A DNA stretch of 64,000 bases from Thiodiazotropha sp040506275 (GTDB taxonomy: Bacteria; Pseudomonadota; Gammaproteobacteria; Chromatiales; Chromatiaceae). The DNA lies in NCBI GenBank assembly GCA_040506275.1, contig JBEVXD010000004.1:186001-250000 (forward strand), in the 5' to 3' direction. Both the position numbers and the translations under genes were made by a program. The stretch's first letter is position 1; each line of letters opens with the position of its first letter. The notes under the pieces were generated by a model. The model searched no databases, was not told where the DNA came from, and saw nothing but the letters and a program-made list of their open reading frames with translations. Shown here piece after piece: positions 1-8,435 of the stretch.

Positions 1-854
1 AAAACCGACATAGCGAAGTTAACCCCCCTAAACAGACGATACTGATTGAGCGTTTCACCCGTGGTGAGCGCTGGTTACACACCATCCTGATCATATGCTT
101 TATGGCTCTTTCAGTGACCGGCGTAGCTTGGATGTATATTGAAACGGGATTGGGAAAGACCCTTGCATGGCCCCTTGGGGGGGCCGAAGGTGCCGTCTGG
201 GTGCACCGCTTATTTGGTTTGATTCTTATGGCCGTTTTTGTTGCCCACATTGCCTATCTGATCCGGTCCACACTTAGCGGTAAACCTGGTCTGCTTAGCG
301 GACCGGACAGCCTGGTCTGGACCTGGAGCGATTTCAAAGCCGTACTCCATCATATGGCTTGGTTATTTGGTCGCAGGGAACATCCGGTGTTCGACCGTTG
401 GTCATGGTGGCAGAAATTCGACTACTGGGCGGTATGGTGGGGGTTGGTTATCGTCGGTATTACTGGCCTAGTGATGTTTGATTCAGTACTTACCACTACT
501 GTATTGCCTGGCTGGATGATGAATGTAGCCCGCTGGGTGCACAAGGTGGAAGCAATATTAGCCATGGCACACATCTTCATCGTCCACTTCTTCATCGAAA
601 GTTATCGACCCAATGCCTTCCCTTTGAACGCCCACATATTCCATGGTGCCGCAGAGCTTCAGGCACTCGAGCATGAACATCCCGCATGGATTGAGCGAAT
701 GCAAGCCGAAGGAAGATTAGAGGAGCGCATCATCACTCAGCCACCTCGAGCAGTACAGATCGCCTTCTTCAGCTTTGGCCTTTCAATGGTATGCCTGGGT
801 CTGCTGCTGTTGCTGGGAATGTTGGTCTTTGCGGTAGATTTAAGCATTTATTAA
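1..854 (+). CDS. b-type cytochrome, cytochrome b561/FdhI-like membrane subunit (5' partial)
   Basis: The frame is open to the left edge (first full codon at 3), so the N-terminus is missing; an internal ATG lies at 102 but sequence before it (RFTRGERWLHT) is typical of this family. Four to five hydrophobic helices are visible. Candidate haem b ligands are the His in RWLHT, the His in VHRLFG and AHIAYL, and the His cluster in HKVEAILAMAHIFIVHFF. Such proteins are integral-membrane quinone/quinol subunits that exchange electrons with periplasmic c-type cytochromes. The stop codon TAA at 852-854 lies inside a copy of the dispersed inverted repeat at 850-886. The operon lies outside the window, so the partner is unknown; the cytochrome-rich neighbourhood fits. 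Family confidence is good, exact role unknown. Confidence 0.8.
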   Translation, partial: NRHSEVNPPKQTILIERFTRGERWLHTILIICFMALSVTGVAWMYIETGLGKTLAWPLGGAEGAVWVHRLFGLILMAVFVAHIAYLIRSTLSGKPGLLSGPDSLVWTWSDFKAVLHHMAWLFGRREHPVFDRWSWWQKFDYWAVWWGLVIVGITGLVMFDSVLTTTVLPGWMMNVARWVHKVEAILAMAHIFIVHFFIESYRPNAFPLNAHIFHGAAELQALEHEHPAWIERMQAEGRLEERIITQPPRAVQIAFFSFGLSMVCLGLLLLLGMLVFAVDLSIY

Positions 855-886
855 CCCGGCGACTAAGTATGTCGTCGGGTTAATAG
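850..886. repeat. Dispersed intergenic repeat, copy a; near-perfect hairpin
   Basis: TTAACCCGGCGAC pairs with GTCGTCGGGTTAA (one G-T wobble) around a short loop. The TAA of the preceding cytochrome b gene is part of the left arm. It may act as a transcription terminator. It belongs to the family with core TATTAACCCGGC. Confidence 0.7.
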
Positions 887-926
887 TGAACTTGTGGAAT
901 AAACCTATCCACGGTTGGTCAGTAGC

Positions 927-1364
927 TCACAACTTGGGACATCGGGTAAAGGAGAAGTTATAGGTTTTGTCTTTCCAGGCACCGCCCCAGATCCTGGTGA
1001 GATTCATCTCATGCCCGTCCAGTCGGAGTATTTCGGTCACTGGCGTGCCCCAACCACGTATGGTCTTCGCCTCACACTCTGTAAAGGCATCATTGCAAGT
1101 GAGATCAGCCTCATATGTCCGTCCACTGCGACCGCCCCGAATAAAGAGCTTGCCCTTCTTAACGCTGTAATGGGTGATCATACGCTTCTTCTCACGACAC
1201 CACTCACCAAATAGATCCGTGGGCGCCAAGATGGGCTCTGATACGCTAGGTTCCACCGTTGGCGTCGCACAGCCATACACAAGAAAAGTGGCGGCCAGAA
1301 CCAACCACCAGCATCGAGGAAACGATGGCTTTTTCAATATAATCACGCCACGCCTCCAGATCAC
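927..1364 (-). CDS. Predicted lipoprotein of unknown function
   Basis: A 145-residue protein with a hydrophobic N-terminal segment (WWLVLAATFLVYGC) ending in a lipobox-like VYGC, so it is probably lipidated at Cys31 and exported. The mature part is basic to neutral with five further cysteines (Cys58, 89, 97 and 142 among them), which could form disulfides. No family was recognised. A GTG six codons downstream of the ATG is an alternative start. It stands alone, converging on the cytochrome b gene. The lipoprotein call rests only on the N-terminus. Confidence 0.6.
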   Translation of the reverse strand: MIWRRGVIILKKPSFPRCWWLVLAATFLVYGCATPTVEPSVSEPILAPTDLFGEWCREKKRMITHYSVKKGKLFIRGGRSGRTYEADLTCNDAFTECEAKTIRGWGTPVTEILRLDGHEMNLTRIWGGAWKDKTYNFSFTRCPKL

Positions 1365-1710
1365 GAATTAGAAAATTGGACACCTGTAGTAGGCAATCCC
1401 GAACGATGGATAAGGATCATACGCCGTATCTCACGGCGGGTAAAATCAAGTGTCGATACGTCTATTTGTTTCAGGATAGTAGAGAAATACTATTGGATGG
1501 AGTAGAAGAAAAATCACAACCAAGTCTCCTTTGAGTTAGCAATGCACAATAAGCATTACTCAACCTATAACTTACAGAGATCGATAACTGATGGCTTTCA
1601 TCCACAAAAATCAACTTCCAGGAATTAGGGATCAAATATTGCTAGATAAAACCTTAACAAACCACCAGCGACAGTCTGGCTCACAACCCAATTACAGGAG
1701 TCTGCCCCGG

Positions 1711-2451
1711 ATGTTAAAAAGAAGTATTCCTCTCTGCCTGGCTTTATCTCTGATAGTAATCGGATGCAGCGATAATTCTCAAAGTGGACCAGAGACCAGG
1801 CAGTACACTAAGGCACAGGCTGTGGAAACCGCTCCGACCTCTGTTTCTGGAAATCAAATACAAACAGAACCCAATCCACATACCGCATTGTCTGCGGAGC
1901 AACAGATCTCAGTGGCAATGCAGCATGCTGAGAACGGCAGAATGGAGCAAGCCCTGGATGTTCTAACCAGAGCGATCATAACAACTCCGGATGATGCCGA
2001 TTTAATTGGTACTCGCGGTAGTTTGTTACTTACCCAGGACCGTGTTTTTGATGCATTAGTAGATCTGGAAAAGGCGGTAACTCTAGCGCCTGAGAATGCT
2101 TTGCTTCTGGTTAATCGTTCCCAGGCCTACCGTAAATTTAATCGTTACCAGGAGGCTATGGCTGACCTTGATATGGCGATAACCTTAAGTCCCAAATTGG
2201 TTCCAGCACATTTTAACCGAGGGACATTACTCTACGCTGACGCCAGATACAAAGAAGCTCTCGCAGATTTTGATGTTTGCATCGAGGCTGCACCGGGAAA
2301 TGCCGGTCCATATTTTAACCGAGCGATTACTCGCGATGCCCTTGATGATCAGGCCGGAGCCACTATTGATATGAACAAATTCATAGAACTTGCTGATAAT
2401 CCTGAATGGATAAAAGTTGCACAGGAAGCTATGGCTGCCTGGGCGAAATAG
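1711..2451 (+). CDS. TPR-repeat lipoprotein
   Basis: The chosen ATG at 1711 has an AGGAG ten bases upstream and begins a signal peptide MLKRSIPLCLALSLIVIGC with the lipobox VIGC; the frame stays open upstream to 1591 but that part has no export signal. After a low-complexity linker (about residues 20-65) come at least four tetratricopeptide repeats: HAENGRMEQALDVLTRAI, SLLLTQDRVFDALVDLEKAV, SQAYRKFNRYQEAMADLDMAI and GTLLYADARYKEALADFD, ending with a fifth partial repeat. Such proteins are membrane-anchored scaffolds. The partner is unknown; the gene is monocistronic, followed by 460 bp without a gene. Confidence 0.8.
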   Translation: MLKRSIPLCLALSLIVIGCSDNSQSGPETRQYTKAQAVETAPTSVSGNQIQTEPNPHTALSAEQQISVAMQHAENGRMEQALDVLTRAIITTPDDADLIGTRGSLLLTQDRVFDALVDLEKAVTLAPENALLLVNRSQAYRKFNRYQEAMADLDMAITLSPKLVPAHFNRGTLLYADARYKEALADFDVCIEAAPGNAGPYFNRAITRDALDDQAGATIDMNKFIELADNPEWIKVAQEAMAAWAK

Positions 2452-2911
2452 CGTAATTAATGAGGACACCAAACAATCCAATGACAGGCATATTTATAGT
2501 TTAAAGTCCTAAAGCGCAGCGTGAATGACCGCCCTAAACACGACAAACCAGACTTTCTGTTTACCTATCGGGTGGAACAGTCCGTTCACACATATGGAGA
2601 TCAATAGAACGAATCGTTCAATGCTTTCAACCCAACAGAGACTCAAACGCTCTAATCTTAATATCTGCAGACCAAATATAACCCTGGCACGTAGAATATG
2701 CTTTGCTTTGTGACCCCCTTATATTCAACATTTAGAGCCACTTCGACCTTACCCATTCAGACGCTTTTTGTTGTTCAGTGCATTTTCACGGGGCAGCGGC
2801 ATAAATATTGCTCTGACATTTAGTCGGGGTCCATATCTTATTTCGCAGGGTGGAGAAGTTTCCGTGGGAGATGTTTTAACCTCCACACAATTCTAGCTTA
2901 GGAGTTTTTTA
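2452..2911. other. Intergenic region with a 13-bp palindrome
   Basis: I see no gene here. At 2607-2619 lies the palindrome GAACGAATCGTTC, which recurs with one central change at 12512-12524 (GAACGAAACGTTC). Both sit in non-coding sequence within the cytochrome-rich region. The function is unknown; it could be an operator. Confidence 0.4.
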
Positions 2912-3352
2912 ATGAAGAAGTTTGCTTTTGTTACGTTGGCTGCTGCACTCGCGTTACCAATGGTTAGCGTTAACGTTCTGGCAATGGATGGTGCCATGGC
3001 TGCACCTGATGCCAAAATGTTAAAAAAGATGGTTAAAAGGGGTAAGAAAGTTGCCATCAAGCAGTGTTTCGCTTGTCATGATATAACCGAAAACAAGCAA
3101 ATCAGAGTCGGTCCACCTCTGTGGGGTGTCTACGACAGAGCTGCTGGTGCGGTTGAAGGCTATCAATACTCCGAAGCACACTTGAGCAAAGCAGATTCAA
3201 TCATTTGGGATGAAGCCACCCTTGACGCTTATCTGCAGGACCCAAAGGCTCTCGTGCCCGGTAACAAAATGGCATATCCTGTCGCCGGTTTGCCTCTGAT
3301 GAGTGAAAAACAACGCAAAAACGTAATCGAATTCATAAAAACACTAAAGTAG
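2912..3352 (+). CDS. Periplasmic class I cytochrome c
   Basis: A 146-residue secreted monohaem cytochrome. The signal peptide runs to about residue 24 (cleavage after VLA or near). The haem site is C52-F-A-C55-H56 and the likely sixth ligand is Met120 in PGNKMAYP, the standard class I arrangement. VGPPLWGVYDRAAGAVEGYQYS resembles the cytochrome c2/c550 group. It begins a run of four small exported redox proteins on the plus strand (DUF302, TlpA-like, cytochrome c'). The ATG has TAGGAG eight bases upstream. It probably shuttles electrons in the periplasm, but the donor and acceptor cannot be read from sequence. Confidence 0.92.
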   Translation: MKKFAFVTLAAALALPMVSVNVLAMDGAMAAPDAKMLKKMVKRGKKVAIKQCFACHDITENKQIRVGPPLWGVYDRAAGAVEGYQYSEAHLSKADSIIWDEATLDAYLQDPKALVPGNKMAYPVAGLPLMSEKQRKNVIEFIKTLK

Positions 3353-3393
3353 TCACTCCTCTTTCAGCTGTAATATTGAGGTAATCGTGAATC

Positions 3394-3831
3394 ATGAAGC
3401 ACTATAAAATCGAGCTTTTTTTCATTTTTTTACTCACCCTGCTTGTAGCGTCTCCAGCGTTTGCAGCTGATAGCAGTGTCGTTAAAATTGATGCAAAAAA
3501 CTCAGCTACAGAGACCGTGGATAAACTGAAAAGGTTGATTGCTGAAAAGCGTTTCAAAATCATTTCGGTACAGGACCATGGGGATGAAAAAACAATAAAG
3601 CAGGTTATTTCTTTCGAAAAATCGAATCACAATGCACGCATCATGTGGCACGATCCCGCAGCCATTCTGGAACTGCCCATCAAGATTGCAGTTTTTCAGG
3701 ATGACGTGGGAGCACAAGTGATCTATCGCAAGCCATCGGCTTTTCGAAACACCTATAGCTTACAAAACTGTAACCTTCTGGATGAGTTGGACCAGGTGAT
3801 GGCCGAGTTGGCTCAGAAAGCAACCCAGTGA
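3394..3831 (+). CDS. Secreted DUF302 family protein
   Basis: A signal peptide (to about residue 24, SPAFA-A) is followed by a DUF302-like domain: the pattern SATETVDKLKRLIAEKRFKI, then LPIKIAVFQDDVGAQVIYRKPSA and a C-terminal helix with VMAELAQKA. DUF302 proteins form a small alpha-beta fold of unknown biochemical role and often occur in sulfur-oxidising and methylotrophic bacteria. The stop overlaps the GTG start of the next gene (GTGA), so the two are translationally coupled. A functional link to the TlpA-like thioredoxin next door is inferred from this coupling only. Confidence 0.8.
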   Translation: MKHYKIELFFIFLLTLLVASPAFAADSSVVKIDAKNSATETVDKLKRLIAEKRFKIISVQDHGDEKTIKQVISFEKSNHNARIMWHDPAAILELPIKIAVFQDDVGAQVIYRKPSAFRNTYSLQNCNLLDELDQVMAELAQKATQ

Positions 3832-4412
3832 CACGACTTAAACATCACCTCATTCTACCTTTTCTTATTGGGCTTCTTACAGTTCCAACGACTGCGGTCT
3901 CTACGCCACAGTCGCCTGAAGTATGCGAAAGTCGCGCTTTCGATAGTGGTATGTTTCGCGCGTATGCTAACCCTAAACCGGTATCCAAACACGCCTTCTC
4001 CACCAATGGTGGCAAACAGATCAAGCTTTCCACCCTTGCCGGTCCTCGTGCGCTACTTGTCAATTTCTGGACAACATGGTGTACACCTTGCAAGGAGGAG
4101 ATGCCTTCCATGGACCGACTTCAGGGACGTATTTCTCCTGCAGAGCTATTGATTTTGCCGTTGGTTCGCGATGGAAAAGGGTTGTCGGAAGCGAGCCGAT
4201 TTTATAGATCATTTGAAATCACCAACCTTCCTGTTGCGGCGGATCGTTTTGGTAAAATCTCTTATGATCATAATATTGGCGCATTACCTCAAACCCTGTT
4301 TATCGATCAAGAGGGGCTGGTGAAAGGGATATTGACTGGCGGCGTGGACTGGGAGAGCGAACCAATCTTAGATTTATTGGATAGCTGCTTGAATATAAAA
4401 ATTGATCCATAG
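3828..4412 (+). CDS. TlpA/ResA-like periplasmic thioredoxin
   Basis: The GTG start overlaps the preceding stop by four bases. An N-terminal hydrophobic segment (residues 8-24) exports a thioredoxin-fold domain with the active site W84-C85-T-P-C88 in NFWTTWCTPCKEEMP. The cis-proline region is in GALPQTLFID. Proteins of this group reduce disulfides in the periplasm, commonly for cytochrome c haem attachment or copper-site assembly. Being coupled to a DUF302 gene and flanked by two cytochromes c fits such a maturation role. The length (194 aa) is normal for the family. Confidence 0.88.
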   Translation: MTRLKHHLILPFLIGLLTVPTTAVSTPQSPEVCESRAFDSGMFRAYANPKPVSKHAFSTNGGKQIKLSTLAGPRALLVNFWTTWCTPCKEEMPSMDRLQGRISPAELLILPLVRDGKGLSEASRFYRSFEITNLPVAADRFGKISYDHNIGALPQTLFIDQEGLVKGILTGGVDWESEPILDLLDSCLNIKIDP

Positions 4413-4527
4413 ATCTACATTTAGTCACTCCATTCAGCTTTCAGTCCTTATTGACCAATGCATAGAATCACAATCTCAATACTCAGCAAATACTAAGTGA
4501 GTTCAACCCGACGAGTATCTAAGTTAA

Positions 4528-4968
4528 ATGAAATATACAGGCATTCTCAGTTTGAGTTTATACCTACTCCTGCCATCAACCATTACTGCCAATGACATTG
4601 TGGAGGAGACATACTTCTATCGCACAGACGTTATGGAGATATCTGCCAACCACCTCAAGGCCTTGAAGGGTTATGTGAATGGTACCTTGGCAATCAAAGA
4701 CCATGTACCGGTGCATGTAGATGCGTTGTTGAAGCTTAACCATATCTACCAGGATCTATTCCCGGCAGGTGAACAGCATCCTGAGTCAGAGGCCTTGAGC
4801 CTGATCTGGAGTGATCCACGAGGTTTTAAGAGCGCCATTCAACATAATCGTAAGAGGATCATGGCCCTTAAACAGGTTGATCCAAGTGACATGCCGACAA
4901 TGAAGCGTGCCGTCAACGATGTTCGAATGAGTTGTGGGGATTGCCACTCTTATTTCAGGGAGCGTTAA
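4528..4968 (+). CDS. Cytochrome c' -like (class II) protein
   Basis: A 146-residue exported protein with a signal peptide ending near residue 21. The single haem-binding motif C136-G-D-C139-H140 lies at the extreme C-terminus, the hallmark of class II cytochromes (four-helix bundles). The rest is predicted all-helical. Cytochromes c' bind NO or CO and often protect against nitrosative stress; the window also carries an NnrS gene under an FNR-type box. It lies 115 bp after the TlpA gene and may have its own promoter. Alternative: a cytochrome c556-type electron carrier. Confidence 0.8.
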   Translation: MKYTGILSLSLYLLLPSTITANDIVEETYFYRTDVMEISANHLKALKGYVNGTLAIKDHVPVHVDALLKLNHIYQDLFPAGEQHPESEALSLIWSDPRGFKSAIQHNRKRIMALKQVDPSDMPTMKRAVNDVRMSCGDCHSYFRER

Positions 4969-5004
4969 TCGAGTCTGGTGCGCTTGAAATAGTGTAAGTT
5001 ATGC

Positions 5005-5760
5005 CTACTCGACTGCAGTACTCATGTTATTGCACTTGAGCAGAACTAACATCTCCTGATTTTCCAGTTTACTGGCGAAATCACAGGCATCCATCTCTGT
5101 TTTATCCATTTTCAGATACTCCGCTGCCTTCATTGTCTGACTGGCATCTGCACCATTTTCAAGAAGTAGTGTAACCAGCGCCGTTTTACCAGTATTGATG
5201 GCATACATGAGTGGCGTCAGATCCTCATCACTCACTCTGTAGTTGACGTCAGCACCATTCTCAAGCAGTAACTTAACCGCTTCGATTTTTTCCTCACTGA
5301 CAGCCTCTTGCAATAGCGTCCTGCTGAACATAGTCGTTACATTGAGATCCAACCCGAGTTTTGCTGCCTCTTTTAATTGCGCACCCCGATTCTCAACACC
5401 TGGTTCATACAATACATGTTGAATTAACTCCCCTTTCTCAGCCGCCCCTGCATAGGCTTTACATCCTGCTTCAGAGCCATTCTCACAGGCAAGCTTGGTA
5501 TATTTATACGCTTCAATAACATCTTTGGAGTTAATACCGAATTTAGCTTCTCCATCAAAATAAGCTGATGCCAATATGAGACAGAGTTCGCTGTTTCCTC
5601 CTTCAACACAGTACTCTTTTAGCTTATCACCCGCTTCTTCGAAGCGCTGTTGTGAAACGAGGGAGATAACTTCACTTTGCCATTTTGGGGGCGCCCCTGC
5701 GACTGTTGCGGTGGTAAACAGAATTAACAACGGTAAGAGTGAAACAAGTACTTTATTCAT
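5005..5760 (-). CDS. Exported ankyrin-repeat protein
   Basis: 251 residues with a signal peptide (cleavage near AGA-PP). The N-terminal half resembles Sel1-like/TPR helices (AYKYTKLACENGSEAGCKAYAGA, with Cys spaced as in Sel1-type repeats). From about residue 130 come three ankyrin repeats, including TLLQEAVSEEKIEAVKLLLENGADVN and TPLMYAINTGKTALVTLLLENGADAS. It is a periplasmic or outer-membrane protein-interaction module of unknown partner. It stands between the cytochrome group and the rhodanese operon and is separated from the latter by about 200 bp. Confidence 0.8.
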   Translation of the reverse strand: MNKVLVSLLPLLILFTTATVAGAPPKWQSEVISLVSQQRFEEAGDKLKEYCVEGGNSELCLILASAYFDGEAKFGINSKDVIEAYKYTKLACENGSEAGCKAYAGAAEKGELIQHVLYEPGVENRGAQLKEAAKLGLDLNVTTMFSRTLLQEAVSEEKIEAVKLLLENGADVNYRVSDEDLTPLMYAINTGKTALVTLLLENGADASQTMKAAEYLKMDKTEMDACDFASKLENQEMLVLLKCNNMSTAVE

Positions 5761-5959
5761 GGTTTTCCTTTACAAGCTATAGCCATGTTGCAACAAAACA
5801 AATATCAAATGCTAAAGAACCTCTGGTTAATTCCGAATCGAGTGTGTGGTGCGATAAAATATTTCGGGTCAAGGCGAAAAGCAGAGTTAATAGCTTTTCA
5901 ACATAGAGCCGGGATAGTTCATCCACCACACGCAATCAGATGAAATGAGCAGGGGTTCC

Positions 5960-6868
5960 TTAGCCAATAGGACCACCCATATCATCGGTACTGTCATGCA
6001 TCTCCCCACCCCAATCTATCCATTCCACCAGGGAGCCATCATAAAGTCGGGTGTGTGGATTCTCCAATATTCGGTGCAATACGAACCAACCCAAAGCTGC
6101 CCAGACGCCGGTATCACTGAATGTGGCGATTGCGCCGCTGGTTGGAATATCATAACTTTCAAACTCCCGCTGGATAGTTTCCGGGGGCAGGAAACGACCT
6201 GTGCCACCATCCAATAGCCGTTTAGGCGGAATCCCGACACCATCATAAATCGTACCGCCTTCATCCACCTGCGGGTCTCGCTTATAGCCATCAAAATAGA
6301 GGGTGGGCCGGAAATCAATCACCGGCTTGTTATCACTCAACAACTCTTCCACGCGATTGGAGTCAGCCAATAGATCGTGTTGGAAACTTACTGTGCACTC
6401 CTTTGGCTTAACTAATGAAGCACCTTTCACCAGATCGTGAGTGGACAGCGACTCAATACCACCATCCAAGAGTGCGACCTTATGAAAACCTGCCATCATC
6501 AGACTCCATACAACACGAGCCGCTTCAGCGATTTGCCTGGGTTGCCTTGCGGAACCGATCACCACCACGGATTCGGAGCCCTCTAATCCGAGGTTACCCA
6601 ATAACTCTGCCAGCTTTTTCTCGTTAGGCAGATAACCGGGCAGTCCGTAGCGATCAACCTGCCAATCGAGCGCTCTAAAACCGGCCCAACGTGCTTCCGG
6701 CCAGTGTCCGCCCACGAATTCACCGTGCGGCCTGACATCCAAGACAACAACTTCAGCGCTGTTCCGGGAGAGCCATGCGCTATCCACCAGCGCCGGGACT
6801 GGTGATGCTAAAAGCGGTAAAGTCGATAGGCTCCCCAGTAGAAGCAGGATACGACACAGCAAAGACAT
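5960..6868 (-). CDS. Two-domain rhodanese-like periplasmic protein without catalytic cysteines
   Basis: The start at 6868 (MSLLCRILLLLGSL, a signal peptide) overlaps the stop of the upstream gene by one base (ATGA), so I prefer it to the in-frame start 51 bases earlier. Domain 1 (VVVLDVRPHGEFVGGHWPEARW) and domain 2 (PVIDFRPTLYFDGYK, then TRLYDGSLVEW) show the tandem rhodanese layout of thiosulfate/mercaptopyruvate sulfurtransferases. The active loop of domain 2, normally YC-x-x-G, reads TFSDTG, so the sulfur-carrying Cys is Ser; domain 1 also has no Cys there (VVIGSARQPRQ). It is therefore probably not a standard sulfurtransferase but a binding or scaffolding protein. It is the last gene of the operon beginning with the pentaheme cytochrome. 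Confidence 0.82.
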   Translation of the reverse strand: MSLLCRILLLLGSLSTLPLLASPVPALVDSAWLSRNSAEVVVLDVRPHGEFVGGHWPEARWAGFRALDWQVDRYGLPGYLPNEKKLAELLGNLGLEGSESVVVIGSARQPRQIAEAARVVWSLMMAGFHKVALLDGGIESLSTHDLVKGASLVKPKECTVSFQHDLLADSNRVEELLSDNKPVIDFRPTLYFDGYKRDPQVDEGGTIYDGVGIPPKRLLDGGTGRFLPPETIQREFESYDIPTSGAIATFSDTGVWAALGWFVLHRILENPHTRLYDGSLVEWIDWGGEMHDSTDDMGGPIG

Positions 6869-7797
6869 CAGAGTTGAGTCACGCAGTTGTTCAGCTCGGA
6901 AGCCATTTTGCCAAACCACTGAAAGTAGCCCCCTGTGGTCTTGGACATCTCTTGGCCGGCAGGATCCAATACCACGCTACTAAGACTCGCCCGATCCAAT
7001 ACTGATTTAAGATGCTGGTCCAAGGGTTCGGTCGCAACCACACATTTGACGCCCCGGGCATTAGCCTTTTCAACAATATCCTGGGCGCTTCCGCCCGCTG
7101 GAACTGTGGTCAGTTTATAGCGCTGTTCAAGGTACTGAAATTCATCCTGTAAGACCACGAATGGCTTACTGCTGGCAATATGCAGCAGCTTGTTGACCCG
7201 AATATCCAGCTCCCAAAGCGCCTGGATAATCTGATCCGAATTACCCTGGTAGGCCCAGTGATTACGTTGATCCAATCCCTGAAAGACCATGGTTACCGCT
7301 TCCAGGGCTGCCATGGCATTCAACGGGTCAAGCCAGTAGTGGGTGTCTATAAGGCCTTCGGGGCGAATGGTTTGCACCATGCCATATCCTTTACCCAAAG
7401 ACTCCATATGCGGATCTTCGTCTTCATTCGGTCCCGTCCAGTCTACCGGTGTCCGCTTGGCCAACTGATGTACACCAGCAGCGTCAATCAGAGAGACAGC
7501 TGCCTGGCCGGATTCCTTCAACTGTTTCCCCAGTTCGGGTTCTAATGTTGCACCACTCCAGAAAAGGACCGTGAGATCGCGTGGAATTTTCCAATGCTGC
7601 TTCTCATCCTTCTCCACCAATAGGACTTCGACTGGACTTCCCCAGGCCAGGGCGGAAGCAAGAGTGAACATAGGGGGCTGTGTAACACCCACGCGGAACC
7701 CAGCTTGAGGTGTCTCTTTTGTAGACATTTCATCGGCAATTACCGTTGAAACAAGTCCCAAACAGAGCGTGACAATTCCTGCTATTAATCTAGCCAT
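6868..7797 (-). CDS. ZnuA-like metal-binding substrate-binding protein
   Basis: The ATG at 7797 has GGAG six bases upstream; a GTG at 7821 overlapping the previous stop (TAGTG) is an alternative. After a signal peptide (MARLIAGIVTLCLGLVSTVIA) the protein resembles the cluster A-I zinc/manganese binding proteins: the family motif HYWLDP appears in THYWLDPLNAMAALE, preceded by an acidic loop (NEDEDPHMES) and followed by PFVVLQDEFQYLEQRY. No ABC permease or ATPase accompanies it. Inside a cytochrome/rhodanese operon it may deliver a metal or bind another ligand rather than serve transport; this is inference. Confidence 0.7.
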   Translation of the reverse strand: MARLIAGIVTLCLGLVSTVIADEMSTKETPQAGFRVGVTQPPMFTLASALAWGSPVEVLLVEKDEKQHWKIPRDLTVLFWSGATLEPELGKQLKESGQAAVSLIDAAGVHQLAKRTPVDWTGPNEDEDPHMESLGKGYGMVQTIRPEGLIDTHYWLDPLNAMAALEAVTMVFQGLDQRNHWAYQGNSDQIIQALWELDIRVNKLLHIASSKPFVVLQDEFQYLEQRYKLTTVPAGGSAQDIVEKANARGVKCVVATEPLDQHLKSVLDRASLSSVVLDPAGQEMSKTTGGYFQWFGKMASELNNCVTQL

Positions 7798-7820
7798 AAC
7801 TACTCCATACCATCTATTCA

Positions 7821-8435
7821 CTATTCGGTCGCCGGATTAATTGCACTTGACGCCAGGTTGTTTTTCGCCAATTGCCCTTTTACTTTAACCAGCAGTTCCT
7901 TATATGGCCCCAGGTCGACCAAAGCAAGGTGACGGACTCCGCTGTAAGAGTTAAAAGTCAGAACAATTTTATTTCCATTCTCCATCTGCTGGAGGATATT
8001 CTCTGTGACCTCCGGACTGATCATCAGGTTATTACCTTTTGGTGCGGTAATCTGATGGCGATTTAGTTTATCGATGCCGATAGTGACAGTTGTTCCCTCT
8101 TTGAATCCCAGATAGGTTGCCACAACAAACCCAGCTGCCTCGGGGGAGAAGGCCGGCCCCAACTGGACAAAGTTCTTGGTTTTCCATTCGCCAAACTGCT
8201 CGATGTGAAACATGCGGCAGTAGACCTTGTTGTCTTGCATCTCATCACAAGTCGCCTTCCAGGTGCCTGCCTGCTCTTCAAACAGGTGATCCCGTTTGGT
8301 CATCGGCATAGAGATCTGTTGTTGCTTAATTCCACTTTGATCCATCGACTCAACATCTCTCCTTTCTGCCAATGCAGAGGTGGAACCCATACCTATCTGT
8401 GAGGCCAATAGTGCGGTGATTACAAACTTATTCAT
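7821..8435 (-). CDS. Exported protein, possibly IalB-like
   Basis: 204 residues with signal peptide (cleavage after SALA). A core with two cysteines (ATCDEMQDNKVYCRMFH) followed by beta-rich sequence resembles the invasion-associated locus B (IalB) family, though I am unsure. The start overlaps the stop of the pentaheme cytochrome by one base (TAATG), and its stop overlaps the alternative start of the ZnuA-like gene, so it is firmly within this operon. IalB-like proteins are periplasmic with no defined chemistry. A partner role for the neighbouring cytochrome is inferred from coupling. Confidence 0.6.
   Translation of the reverse strand: MNKFVITALLASQIGMGSTSALAERRDVESMDQSGIKQQQISMPMTKRDHLFEEQAGTWKATCDEMQDNKVYCRMFHIEQFGEWKTKNFVQLGPAFSPEAAGFVVATYLGFKEGTTVTIGIDKLNRHQITAPKGNNLMISPEVTENILQQMENGNKIVLTFNSYSGVRHLALVDLGPYKELLVKVKGQLAKNNLASSAINPATE

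Noticed and set aside
2525..2713. A 62-codon plus-strand frame after the TPR gene
   Set aside because: No ribosome site, atypical composition, no similarity to anything recognised.
6868..7797. Zinc ABC transport operon
   Set aside because: The binding protein has no permease or ATPase gene beside it and sits in a cytochrome/rhodanese operon.
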